DNA of 64,000 nucleotides from Cycloclasticus sp. (GTDB taxonomy: Bacteria > Pseudomonadota > Gammaproteobacteria > Methylococcales > Cycloclasticaceae): contig JBFLJU010000001.1 in assembly GCA_040743155.1 (NCBI GenBank), positions 124,001-188,000 of the forward strand, written 5' to 3'. Numbering within the stretch: position 1 is the stretch's first letter; every line of letters starts with the position of its first letter. Position numbers and translations under genes: made by a program. Positions 1 through 7,521 of this stretch are shown here, piece after piece. Under the pieces are notes generated by a model, which did not search any database, was not told the origin of the DNA, and worked only from the letters and a program-made list of their open reading frames with translations.

Positions 1-999
1 TCTTTGATGTTGAAACTGCGGCATGTTCTGAGTGAGAAATTCATTGTACAAGGAGAGTCGTATCATTTGACGGCGAGCGTGGGCATTACGACGTTTCCGA
101 GTATGGCACATAATTCAGCAGAGTTAATGAAACAGGCTGATACGGCTATGTATTGTGCAAAAGAGGCCGGACGAGATGGTTATCGTTTTTATCAGCAAGA
201 AATGCAGGTCGTAGCGGATGCCAGGTTGCAAATGGAAACAGATTTGCGGTTTGCTTTAAGTGAAGGTGAGCTTGAGTTGTTTTACCAACCACAAGTGGAT
301 GAGTTTGGCAGGATACTTGGTGCAGAAGCGTTATTACGCTGGTTCAAGAAGGGCGGCGGCATGGTTTCTCCCGCCGAGTTTATACCTGTTGCGGAGTCAA
401 CTGGCTTGATCTTGCCGATTGGTGAGTGGGTCATCAAAGAAAGCTTTATGCAGTTAAAAAACTGGGGGGAAGCAGGCGTTGACTCAGGTTTTAGGTTGTC
501 AATTAATATAAGTCCGTTTCAATTTCATCAAGATAATTTTGTTGGAAATATCAAAGAGTTGCTTACAGAGACGGGGGTGTTGGCAAGTAACGTGACGTTA
601 GAGGTTACGGAAGGTATTACGATTGCGGATATACAATCAACGATTGATAAAATGAAAGTGTTAACTGCCTTGGGTTTCAAAATTTCAATGGATGATTTTG
701 GTACGGGGTATTCATCATTAACTTATTTGAAAAAATTGCCACTTAGTGAGCTGAAAGTTGACCAGTCATTTGTCCGTGACTTGCACGTGGATCAGTCAGA
801 TGCGGAAATTGCTGCGACGATAATTGCGATGGCAAAGAATTTAAATTTAGAGGTGGTGGCAGAAGGGGTTGAGAAAGAGAGTCAACTGGTGTTTTTAAGC
901 CGTCATGGTTGTTTGGTGTTCCAAGGATACTATTTTCATAAGCCGATGCGCGCAGCTAATTTGACTGAATTATTGTTTGGACACTTAGTTATTTTGTGA
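1..999 (+). CDS. GGDEF-EAL cyclic-di-GMP signalling protein (3' part)
   Basis: The gene enters from before the window: the frame is open from base 1, so the N-terminus is missing and any start codon seen here is artificial. About the first 70 residues are the tail of a GGDEF (diguanylate cyclase-like) domain, with the characteristic SVGI strand and the helix containing QADTAMYCAKEAGRD. From about residue 75 there is a full EAL phosphodiesterase-type domain: ELFYQPQV, the signature EALLRW, NISPFQF, the EVTEG glutamate, the DDFGTGYSSL metal-binding loop, LKVDQSFVRD and the EGVE near the end. These residues predict an EAL domain able to hydrolyse c-di-GMP. Whether the GGDEF half is active cannot be judged because its active site lies upstream. 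The last 15 bases overlap the 3' end of the convergent dedA-family gene. Confidence 0.93.
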   Translation, partial: SLMLKLRHVLSEKFIVQGESYHLTASVGITTFPSMAHNSAELMKQADTAMYCAKEAGRDGYRFYQQEMQVVADARLQMETDLRFALSEGELELFYQPQVDEFGRILGAEALLRWFKKGGGMVSPAEFIPVAESTGLILPIGEWVIKESFMQLKNWGEAGVDSGFRLSINISPFQFHQDNFVGNIKELLTETGVLASNVTLEVTEGITIADIQSTIDKMKVLTALGFKISMDDFGTGYSSLTYLKKLPLSELKVDQSFVRDLHVDQSDAEIAATIIAMAKNLNLEVVAEGVEKESQLVFLSRHGCLVFQGYYFHKPMRAANLTELLFGHLVIL

Positions 1000-1614
1000 G
1001 GACTTTTCACGACTCTTCTTTAGTAGCTTAACTAGCAGAATAATAGCGACAAGAATAGCAAGCCCAATTGGCCATTGTTCTAACAGAGAGACGGGTACGA
1101 TTGAGATGGCGCTGCCAAATAATATACCAGGGAATAAATAGGCGGGCGCCCATAACATTGAGGCGATTAAATTAATGGGGATGTACTGTTTGAGCGGCAT
1201 GTCCAAAATGCCGGCAACCAACGGGATTACTGCTCGAATGGGACCTATAAAGCGTCCGATTAAAATACTGAAAATACCGTATTTTTCAAAAAAAAGATGC
1301 CCCTTAGTGAGTACTTCGGGATGCTTTTTAAACCACCCAACAGTATATATTTTTTCTTTGTAATGCCGACCTAAGAAAAAGCTCAAGCCATCACCAAGCG
1401 AGGCTCCTGCGGCAGCCCATATGATGCTGCTAGACATATCGAGCGTACCATTGCTGATCAGCGTGCCGATGGCGAACATGATGGCAACGCCGGGAACAAC
1501 AACGCCAATAATAGCGAGCGACTCGATCATTGCGACCAAGAAAATAATCGCGCCGGACCAAAGCGGGTAGTCAACGACCCATTGGGTAATTAAGTTGAGG
1601 AAGTCAGCAAACAT
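985..1614 (-). CDS. DedA family inner-membrane protein
   Basis: A 209-residue, strongly hydrophobic protein with the DedA/SNARE-associated (VTT) layout: an N-terminal hydrophobic segment, an amphipathic loop with G-x-x-x-G-D and FFLGRHYKEK, then the conserved stretch GRFIGPIRAVIPLVAGI with its essential arginine, and further C-terminal membrane helices ending in a basic tail. DedA proteins belong to a flippase-like family; members recycle undecaprenyl phosphate or other lipids and support membrane-potential homeostasis. The exact substrate cannot be assigned from sequence. It lies 11 bp downstream of the truncated haemoglobin gene on the same strand and is probably the last gene of the hemL transcript. 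Its 3' end overlaps the convergent GGDEF-EAL gene. Confidence 0.9.
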   Translation of the reverse strand: MFADFLNLITQWVVDYPLWSGAIIFLVAMIESLAIIGVVVPGVAIMFAIGTLISNGTLDMSSSIIWAAAGASLGDGLSFFLGRHYKEKIYTVGWFKKHPEVLTKGHLFFEKYGIFSILIGRFIGPIRAVIPLVAGILDMPLKQYIPINLIASMLWAPAYLFPGILFGSAISIVPVSLLEQWPIGLAILVAIILLVKLLKKSREKSSQNN

Positions 1615-1625
1615 TAACGTTGGTG

Positions 1626-2039
1626 TTATTTATTTTGATTGCGCATAAAATCTGCGGTATTGAAAAAGGCCTGCATTAATTCATCGTGCATGGGTTTTTC
1701 AATGTTCATTTTATTCAATGCGGTATCCATGCAGTGTAACCACTGATCGCGCTCTTTTGTGCCAACAGAAAAGGGTAAGTGACGTGCGCGTAAACGTGGG
1801 TGGCCGAATTTCTCAATATATAAAGAAGGGCCTCCAAGCCAGCCGCTTAAAAAGAGATAGAGTTTGTCTTCGGCTTCGCTAAGGTCTGGTGCATGCATGT
1901 CGCGTATTGTTTTTACCTCAGTAGTGCTGTCCATCGCTTCGTAAAAATAGTTAACCAGTTGGCGCACACCGACTTCACCGCCTAGCTTCTCATATTGGGT
2001 GAGTTTGTATGTTTGCCCCGGTTTGATGGTTTCGATCAT
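1626..2039 (-). CDS. group II truncated haemoglobin (trHbO type)
   Basis: A 137-residue globin of the 2-on-2 group II family (YjbI/GlbO). Visible marks are the N-terminal [18 protein letters not shown] helix, SGWLGGP, the segment [12 protein letters not shown] that carries the proximal haem histidine, and the tryptophan in [10 protein letters not shown] that is typical of group II. Such proteins bind O2 or NO and are linked to oxidative or nitrosative defence or to O2 delivery. Its start codon overlaps the stop of hemL in an ATGA junction, so translation is probably coupled to haem-precursor synthesis. Confidence 0.92.
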   Translation of the reverse strand: MIETIKPGQTYKLTQYEKLGGEVGVRQLVNYFYEAMDSTTEVKTIRDMHAPDLSEAEDKLYLFLSGWLGGPSLYIEKFGHPRLRARHLPFSVGTKERDQWLHCMDTALNKMNIEKPMHDELMQAFFNTADFMRNQNK

Positions 2040-3316
2040 GCTAAGTTATCAAACGCTACTTTAGCGGCAGCGAGTGTGTCGTTAATGTCTTGTTCGGTAT
2101 GAGCGGCGGATACAAAGCCGGCCTCAAAGGCAGACGGTGCGAGGTAAATGCCCTGCTCAAGCATCAGGTGGAAGAACTTCTTGAAACGCTCTTGATCACA
2201 CTGCATGACTTGTTCAAACCGGCTGACGTTGCTGTCATTTGAGAAAAACAGGCCGAACATAGCGCCTACCTGATTGGTGGAAAATGGAATACCCGCTTCT
2301 TTAGCGAGTTCTGTTAGGCCGTCGAGTAATTGGCTTGTGCGCGCTGTGAGTTTTTCATAAAACCCTGGCTCACTAACCAGCTCTAATGTTTTTAAACCGG
2401 CGGACATGGCGAGCGGATTGCCAGAAAGGGTGCCAGCTTGATAGACAGCGCCATTGGGTGCTAGATGAGCCATGATATCTTCGCGACCGCCAAAAGCGCC
2501 GACAGGCATGCCGCCGCCAATGACTTTTCCTAGAGTGGTCAAATCTGGCTTAACGCCGTAGACTTGCTGTGCACCACCAAGCGCGACCCGAAAACCACTC
2601 ATGACTTCGTCAAAAATTAAGACGATGCCATATTGGTCGCATAGTTCTCTTAAGCACTCGAGGAACCCTGCTTCAGGAGGAATGCAGTTCATATTCCCAG
2701 CAACAGGTTCAACGATAATGCAGGCAATACCATCACCTTTTTCTTTTAAGGCTTTCGTTATTGCATCGGCATCGTTAAAGGGTAGGGTGAGCGTATGGTC
2801 AGCCAGTGCGGCGGGCACGCCAGGGGAGCTTGGAACACCAAATGTCAGTGCGCCTGAGCCTGCTTTGACGAGTAATGAGTCGGAGTGGCCGTGATAGCAG
2901 CCTTCAAACTTAATGATGTTGTCACGGCCGGTAAAGCCGCGTGCTAAGCGAATGGCACTCATAGTGGCTTCGGTGCCTGAGCTAACCATACGCACTTTTT
3001 CAATAGACGGTACTAGCTGACAAACCATTTCGGCCATGCTGGTTTCGATTAACGTGGGTGCGCCAAAGCTAAGACCTTTTTCGGCGGCTTCTTTAACAGC
3101 GTTAACAACGTCTGGGTGGGTATGCCCTAGGACCATTGGGCCCCATGAGCCTACATAGTCAATATATCGCTTATTATTGGTGTCTACAATGTATGCGCCA
3201 TGTGCGTGGTCAATAAAAATAGGATCGCCACCAACACCATTAAAAGCGCGAACGGGTGAGTTAACACCGCCTGGAATGAATTTTTGTGCTTGGCTGAAAA
3301 GTGAAGAATTGCTCAT
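2036..3316 (-). CDS. hemL: glutamate-1-semialdehyde 2,1-aminomutase
   Basis: A 426-residue PLP enzyme converting glutamate-1-semialdehyde to 5-aminolevulinate in the C5 tetrapyrrole pathway. The protein begins with [21 protein letters not shown], typical of HemL, and has [16 protein letters not shown], the cofactor-side [11 protein letters not shown] and [10 protein letters not shown] motifs, and the Schiff-base lysine in [18 protein letters not shown]. Length matches the family. It is the first gene of a reverse-strand group with the truncated haemoglobin (4 bp overlap) and dedA. A -10-like hexamer lies about 33 bp upstream of the start. Confidence 0.97.
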   Translation of the reverse strand: MSNSSLFSQAQKFIPGGVNSPVRAFNGVGGDPIFIDHAHGAYIVDTNNKRYIDYVGSWGPMVLGHTHPDVVNAVKEAAEKGLSFGAPTLIETSMAEMVCQLVPSIEKVRMVSSGTEATMSAIRLARGFTGRDNIIKFEGCYHGHSDSLLVKAGSGALTFGVPSSPGVPAALADHTLTLPFNDADAITKALKEKGDGIACIIVEPVAGNMNCIPPEAGFLECLRELCDQYGIVLIFDEVMSGFRVALGGAQQVYGVKPDLTTLGKVIGGGMPVGAFGGREDIMAHLAPNGAVYQAGTLSGNPLAMSAGLKTLELVSEPGFYEKLTARTSQLLDGLTELAKEAGIPFSTNQVGAMFGLFFSNDSNVSRFEQVMQCDQERFKKFFHLMLEQGIYLAPSAFEAGFVSAAHTEQDINDTLAAAKVAFDNLA

Positions 3317-3348
3317 AATAATATTAAGGTTGTCTGGAATTGAGGAAC

Positions 3349-3354
3349 ATTATA
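3349..3354 (-). promoter_or_regulatory. possible -10 element of the hemL transcript
   Basis: On the reverse strand this hexamer reads TATAAT, a perfect sigma70 -10 sequence, about 33 bp upstream of the hemL ATG. No good -35 hexamer is seen 16-18 bp further upstream, so it is only a candidate. Confidence 0.35.
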
Positions 3355-3426
3355 AGCAATAAAGCCTAATAGCCTATAAAAAGCGATGTTTAGCCCACGA
3401 ACTCGCTGCCATAGGCGGCGTTAAAT

Positions 3427-4194
3427 TTAGCTAGCAGAAATGACAATCCCACGACTGATAAAGTCATTGAGAATGGTTAAGCCGCCGTCAATAATCACAC
3501 TGGGGTCGGGGTGCTGCAGGTCGTCAGCTAGTTTAGACAGTATTAGCTCAGTCGTTCGCTCCGTGTTGTCTGTTAAAGCGACAAGTAATGCATGGGTGAT
3601 TGGCGTGATTTCTAGAAAAGAGGCTCTATTATCGGCATTTCGGTAAACAACGAGATAGGTCGGTTGTTTAGGTGCCTCAGTAGGCAAATTCTCTGGAGAT
3701 ATAGTATGCACCGGGTAGCTATAGGCCAGTGCTAATGCTGTGGAGCTAACCGTTAGAGCTTGAGTTAAAGGGGTTGTGATGGGCGTGGTTTGCTTCTCAT
3801 CTTCAGCGATTGAAACGACTAGCTCAACCCATTCATAGTGGGCCAGTTCAAGGAGAAATGGGAAGTCACTACTGGCGTTAGGGTTGTTTAAGCGTTCGGT
3901 CTGTAAATATTGGATAAACTCTTGTGGAATCTCGGAGAAATACGGGCTGTGGCTCGAATGCTGAGAATAAAAATCTCGACACATTTCTTCCCAGCGTTGT
4001 TCAGAAGAAATTTCTTTTAATACAGGAAATCCATCACTCAGTACATTTGAAATATTAGTGAAGAGAAGGTCGCGGTATATATTTATACGCCGTTCTTCTA
4101 TATCCGTTGGTCTTGGCGATTTTTTAGGATCGCGAATGTACTGGGTGAATTCGTGCTGGGTTTGGATAAAAGAAGGGAGCTTATCCTGTTGCAT
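3427..4194 (-). CDS. bufC: DUF2063 (BufC-type) partner protein of MNIO enzyme
   Basis: A DUF2063 protein, the usual partner of DUF692 enzymes. It probably recognises and presents the precursor peptide to the oxidase. The family N-terminus is seen in LPSFIQTQHEFTQYIRDP, followed by the RINIYRDLLFTNISNVLSDGFPVLKEI helix pair, the FPFLLELAHYEWVEL segment and a C-terminal winged-helix-like domain (HALLVALTDN). The start at 4194 fits the short N-terminus of the family and overlaps the end of bufB by 14 bp. In-frame ATGs at 4212 and 4284 are alternatives, and none has a clear Shine-Dalgarno sequence. It is the third gene of a three-gene operon, bufA-bufB-bufC. Confidence 0.88.
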   Translation of the reverse strand: MQQDKLPSFIQTQHEFTQYIRDPKKSPRPTDIEERRINIYRDLLFTNISNVLSDGFPVLKEISSEQRWEEMCRDFYSQHSSHSPYFSEIPQEFIQYLQTERLNNPNASSDFPFLLELAHYEWVELVVSIAEDEKQTTPITTPLTQALTVSSTALALAYSYPVHTISPENLPTEAPKQPTYLVVYRNADNRASFLEITPITHALLVALTDNTERTTELILSKLADDLQHPDPSVIIDGGLTILNDFISRGIVISAS

Positions 4195-5029
4195 GTTTTT
4201 GCGTAGAGGCATGATGTGATTGAGCTTGATGAATAAGGTCAACCTCTTCGAGTAGGTCGGCCAGAGGTGGAATATTAAAATCACGTTCTAATAATGTAGG
4301 GAGTACACCGAAATGTTCGTAGGCTGTGTCCAGTAACTGCCATACGGGGTCAATGACCTTAGCGCCATGAGAATCAATAATAATGTCTTCAGCTTCGTTA
4401 TAGTGCCCGGCGATATGTGCATAGCTTATGCGGTCACCAGGGAGTTGCTTTAAAAATTCTTCGGCGTTGTACTTATGGTTCACGCTGTTCACGTAAATAT
4501 TGTTAATGTCGAGGAGGAGTTTGCAATCCGCTTTTTTGATAACGGCATTAATGAAATCTATTTCTTCCATTTCTTTGCCCGGCGCGGCGTAGTACGAAGC
4601 GTTTTCTATTGCGATCTGCTCACCCATAATATCTTGTACTTGGATGATTCTATTGGCCACGTAATCAACGGCTTCTTCGGTAAACGGGATGGGCATTAGG
4701 TCATACATATGGCCTCCATCACTGCAGTACGTTAGGTGTTCAGTATAAATTTTGAGTTGGTGGCGTTTTTGAAACGCGCTGACCTCACGTATAAACTCGA
4801 TATCTAATGGGTCTGGGCTACCAATACTGAGGGATAAGCCGTGCGAGACAAAGGGGAATTGTTCTGTTAATGCACGTAATTTTTTGCCGTAGCTGCCGCC
4901 AATACGAATCCAGTTTTCTGGCACGATTTCATAGAAATCAACACTGCTGGGTGGCCGCTCAGATAGCGGGCCAATAAAGGCCCGCCTTAATCCGAGACCG
5001 GCACCATGAACGGGAAAGGTGCTAGTCAT
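4181..5029 (-). CDS. bufB: DUF692 multinuclear non-haem iron oxidase (MNIO), bufferin-modifying
   Basis: A 282-residue TIM-barrel protein of the DUF692/MNIO family. These iron enzymes oxidise cysteine residues of a partner peptide, installing thiooxazole-type heterocycles in bufferins. Expected metal-ligand and active-site segments are all visible: FVSHGLSLSIGS, YTEHLTYCSDGG, AIENASYY, LLLDINNIYVN, YAHIAGHYN, IDSHGAKVIDPVW and LLERDFNIP. The order bufA, bufB, bufC, with a 13 bp gap to the EGKCG-repeat precursor and an overlap with the DUF2063 gene, matches known bufferin operons. The catalytic chemistry is taken from the family and not shown by the sequence itself. Confidence 0.93.
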   Translation of the reverse strand: MTSTFPVHGAGLGLRRAFIGPLSERPPSSVDFYEIVPENWIRIGGSYGKKLRALTEQFPFVSHGLSLSIGSPDPLDIEFIREVSAFQKRHQLKIYTEHLTYCSDGGHMYDLMPIPFTEEAVDYVANRIIQVQDIMGEQIAIENASYYAAPGKEMEEIDFINAVIKKADCKLLLDINNIYVNSVNHKYNAEEFLKQLPGDRISYAHIAGHYNEAEDIIIDSHGAKVIDPVWQLLDTAYEHFGVLPTLLERDFNIPPLADLLEEVDLIHQAQSHHASTQKHATG

Positions 5030-5042
5030 TTTTTATACCGGG

Positions 5043-5420
5043 TTACTTGGCTTCGCCACACTTGCCTTCACCACATTTACCTTCACCGCATTTGCCTTCT
5101 TTAGCTTTTTCAGCTTTAGCTGCAGCTTTTTCAGCGCCACACTTGCCTTCACCGCACTTGCCTTCTTTAGCTTTTTTCGCTGCTTTGTTTGCGCCACATT
5201 TGCCTTCACCGCATTTGCCTTCTTTGGCTTTTGCCGCTGCTTTATTTGCGCCACACTTACCTTCGCCGCATTTGCCTTCAGCAAGAACCATATAACCCGT
5301 TTCAAGCTCAGTTGCGCCAAATGGGCTAACCTCTGCACTTACTGCTGGCGCAAAAGCCATTGAGGTTACAAATGCTGCGCCTAAAGCGGCAACTAATGGT
5401 TTTTTTGTAGAGTTTTTCAT
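5043..5420 (-). CDS. bufA: bufferin-type RiPP precursor with nine EGKCG motifs
   Basis: A 125-residue precursor. Residues 1-29 form a Sec signal peptide (basic start, AALGAAFVTSMAFAPAV core, cleavage after AVSA). A short linker follows (about residues 30-47), then a low-complexity region holding nine EGKCG motifs in groups of 2, 2, 2 and 3, separated by Ala/Lys-rich spacers. The nine cysteines (51, 56, 70, 75, 89, 94, 111, 116, 121) are the only ones in the protein, and every one is within a motif. Family knowledge: bufferins are exported RiPPs whose EGKCG cysteines are converted by the MNIO enzyme into copper-binding heterocycles that protect the periplasm. The ATG is preceded by an AAAGGA ribosome-binding site at good spacing. 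bufB begins 13 bp downstream. The metal bound here is not known. Confidence 0.92.
   Translation of the reverse strand: MKNSTKKPLVAALGAAFVTSMAFAPAVSAEVSPFGATELETGYMVLAEGKCGEGKCGANKAAAKAKEGKCGEGKCGANKAAKKAKEGKCGEGKCGAEKAAAKAEKAKEGKCGEGKCGEGKCGEAK
5055..5279 (-). repeat. tandem repeat inside bufA (EGKCG units)
   Basis: Coding tandem repeat made of two 19-residue units (paired EGKCG plus an Ala/Lys spacer), one 22-residue unit and a terminal triplet of EGKCG. At DNA level the units are about 57 bp and very similar, which suggests recent internal duplication and possible copy-number variation between strains. Confidence 0.9.
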
Positions 5421-5470
5421 AAGAGAATCCTTTTATTTTTAATAGTAGTTAAACTGTAAATCCAGTGCAT

Positions 5471-5573
5471 CTTGCACAAAGTTCCGACAAGAGGCGACCG
5501 GTTCACTATATGCGATTTAATAGACCATGCAAAGTTAAAAAAACTTACAAGTCGGTTAAGGTTTTTGTGCAAG
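5471..5573. promoter_or_regulatory. perfect 10-bp inverted repeat flanking the bufA promoter region
   Basis: CTTGCACAAA at 5471-5480 and its exact reverse complement TTTGTGCAAG at 5564-5573 lie 51-60 and 144-153 bp upstream of the bufA ATG, in the 188-bp gap after nth. The proximal copy overlaps a 13-bp palindrome, GTGCA-TCT-TGCAC, at 5465-5477. Two inverted copies around a promoter suggest a pair of operator sites for a dimeric regulator, possibly metal-responsive. The regulator is unknown. Confidence 0.45.
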
Positions 5574-5608
5574 GTTAGTCTAAAGCGGCAGGGTGAACCT
5601 AATATGAA

Positions 5609-6244
5609 TTAATCACTGGTTTTTTTATTAAACTCACACAAGTCTTCAATCACGCATGAGCCACAGCGCGGTTTGCGAGCAATACAGGTGTATCGGCCAT
5701 GTAGAATTAATAGATGGTGTGCATCAAGTTTGAACGAGGTCGGTACGTGTTTCTCTAGCTGGCGCTCAACCTCTAATACGTTTTTTCCACGGGCAATTTT
5801 GGTGCGATTACTCACTCTGAAAATATGTGTGTCGACAGCGATGGTAGGTACACCGAAAGCTGTATTTAAAACGACATTTGCCGTTTTTCGCCCAACGCCA
5901 GGTAATGCTTCGAGTTCTTCGCGTGTTTTGGGAACGACACTAGCGTGCTTTTCCATCAAAATTTTACAGGTCTTGATGATGTTGCTACCTTTGGTGTTAA
6001 ACAGTCCAATAGTCTTTATATACGCTTTGAGGCCAGCTTCACCAAGGTTAAAAATGGCCTCGGGTGTGTTCGCTACTGGATAAAGTTTGTCGGTCGCTTT
6101 ATTGACGCCTTTATCGGTTGCTTGTGCGGATAGAATGACGGCAATTAGAAGTTCAAAAGGTGACGAGTAATTGAGCTCTGTTTCTGGTTCTGGGATGGCT
6201 TTATTGAGTCGTTCAAAGATTTCAAGGCGTTTGACTTTATTCAT
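5609..6244 (-). CDS. nth: endonuclease III, DNA glycosylase/AP lyase
   Basis: A 211-residue base-excision-repair enzyme that removes oxidised pyrimidines. It has the helix-hairpin-helix LPGVGRKTANVVL with the catalytic lysine, the AVDTHIFRVSNR segment with the catalytic aspartate, and a C-terminal 4Fe-4S cluster motif C-x6-C-x2-C-x5-C (from CIARKPRCGSC onward). Length equals that of E. coli Nth (211). It lies 188 bp upstream of bufA on the same strand. Confidence 0.97.
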   Translation of the reverse strand: MNKVKRLEIFERLNKAIPEPETELNYSSPFELLIAVILSAQATDKGVNKATDKLYPVANTPEAIFNLGEAGLKAYIKTIGLFNTKGSNIIKTCKILMEKHASVVPKTREELEALPGVGRKTANVVLNTAFGVPTIAVDTHIFRVSNRTKIARGKNVLEVERQLEKHVPTSFKLDAHHLLILHGRYTCIARKPRCGSCVIEDLCEFNKKTSD

Positions 6245-6256
6245 GTGTAAATAGGG

Positions 6257-6814
6257 TTAGTTCTCTATGGTCCACTCTTTATTGTTCAAGACAGCGCTAA
6301 CTTGGCCTACTTGCTGAACATTAAGAGTAATGGTTTTTTTCAATTGTTCATTTGAAAAAGGAGTGTGTTGGTCATATGCCCATGTGTAATTGATGATGGC
6401 ATGTGATGGGTCAATCATTTCAATAGATTGGATTTCTTGAATGCTTTGAGTGACAGCAATGACTCTTGCGTTACGTAATACTTCGTCGCCCCAAGGGCTG
6501 CCGACTAAGAGCTGTTTTCCTTGGCTGGTGAATGTCAGATAGCTTCCTGAGCGGCCTGATTTTTTACAAGTCACAACGCCTAACTCGACAAGGTTTTTTT
6601 TATCAGCGCAATCCCACCCGTTGGCATTTTTGCCGCGTGCATTTGGGTTGTTGGTGACGAGGCTAATGGTATATCCCGAGGTTTGGCTGGGCGTTAGTAA
6701 CTCTAGAGCAAGTTTATTATCAAGCACGGGAGCTTTGTGACAAGCAACAAGCATTAAAACACCGATTAAAACAAGCGATGCTTTAGAGAGATGGTTTAAC
6801 ATGTCCATGTTCAT
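6257..6814 (-). CDS. putative lipoprotein of unknown function
   Basis: A 185-residue protein with a lipoprotein signal: a hydrophobic stretch followed by the lipobox LVAC at about residues 22-25, predicting acylation at Cys25 and periplasmic or outer-membrane anchoring. The mature part contains only two further cysteines (in GWDCADK and VVTCKK), which may form a disulfide, and no domain I recognise. It is mixed polar and beta-rich in character. It lies 12 bp upstream of nth on the same strand and starts close to the divergent yrfG gene, so the promoters must lie in or near the coding ends. Starts at the second or third methionine are possible. Confidence 0.75.
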   Translation of the reverse strand: MNMDMLNHLSKASLVLIGVLMLVACHKAPVLDNKLALELLTPSQTSGYTISLVTNNPNARGKNANGWDCADKKNLVELGVVTCKKSGRSGSYLTFTSQGKQLLVGSPWGDEVLRNARVIAVTQSIQEIQSIEMIDPSHAIINYTWAYDQHTPFSNEQLKKTITLNVQQVGQVSAVLNNKEWTIEN

Positions 6815-6862
6815 TGGGCGCTACCTTGAGTAGGTTTGATTGTTAAGTTATTAGGTTACCAG

Positions 6863-7513
6863 ATGATTGATTGGTCGGAAATAGAAACTGTACTATTGGA
6901 TATGGATGGCACGCTGTTGGATTTGAGGTTCGATAACCATTTCTGGCAACGTGTTGTGCCTGAATATTTTGCGAGCAGGGAAAATATTTCATTTGACGAT
7001 GCAGTAAAGCACTTAGAGCCTATTTTTAAAGCGCAAGAAGGCTTGTTGAATTGGTATTGTTTAGACTATTGGAGTGAGGAATTAGGGCTTGATATTGCCC
7101 AGTTGAAAGTCGAAACGCAGGAGTTTATAAAAGAGCTGCCGCATACACGTGATTTCTTAAAAGCGCTAAAAGTGTCTGGCAAGCGGTGTGTGTTAGTGAC
7201 GAATGCACACGCCGATAGTTTGAGCATAAAAATGCAGAAGACGGGCTTAGTGGAATTCTTTGACGCGATAGTATCGGCACATGACTTTGGATACCCCAAG
7301 GAGCAACAAAGTTTTTGGCAGGCGTTTCATCAACTGGAACAATTTGATAAATCCAAGACGGTGATGGTGGATGATAGTTTAAGTGTTCTTAAAGCCGCTG
7401 ATATTTTCGGTATTAAATATATAGTGGCGATAACAAAACCTGACAGCAGCGAACCACCGCGTATAGTGCATGACTTTACGGCGGTTGAACACTTAGGTGA
7501 AATTAAGCCCTAG
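6863..7513 (+). CDS. yrfG: HAD-family GMP/IMP nucleotidase
   Basis: A 216-residue HAD hydrolase closely resembling YrfG, which dephosphorylates GMP and IMP. HAD motif I is DMDGTLLDL (nucleophile and acid aspartates), motif II is LVTNAH, the motif III lysine is in DFGYPKEQQSFW and motif IV is VDDSLSVL. The opening DWSEIETVLLDMDG aligns with the E. coli protein, which supports the ATG at 6863 rather than the in-frame TTG at 6836. It ends 8 bp before the convergent rhlB stop. Confidence 0.88.
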   Translation: MIDWSEIETVLLDMDGTLLDLRFDNHFWQRVVPEYFASRENISFDDAVKHLEPIFKAQEGLLNWYCLDYWSEELGLDIAQLKVETQEFIKELPHTRDFLKALKVSGKRCVLVTNAHADSLSIKMQKTGLVEFFDAIVSAHDFGYPKEQQSFWQAFHQLEQFDKSKTVMVDDSLSVLKAADIFGIKYIVAITKPDSSEPPRIVHDFTAVEHLGEIKP

Positions 7514-7521
7514 TAGCGGCA

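Noticed and set aside
5055-5279. CRISPR-like direct repeats
   Set aside because: The repeats are in frame, differ by codon changes and code for a regular EGKCG peptide; spacers are not unique sequences.
5019-5363. Open reading frames on the plus strand and in another minus frame across the bufA repeat region
   Set aside because: They are repeat-driven shadows of the EGKCG tandem units (low-complexity Ser/Pro/Leu- or Phe-rich translations) with no start signal; the signal-peptide frame is the real gene.
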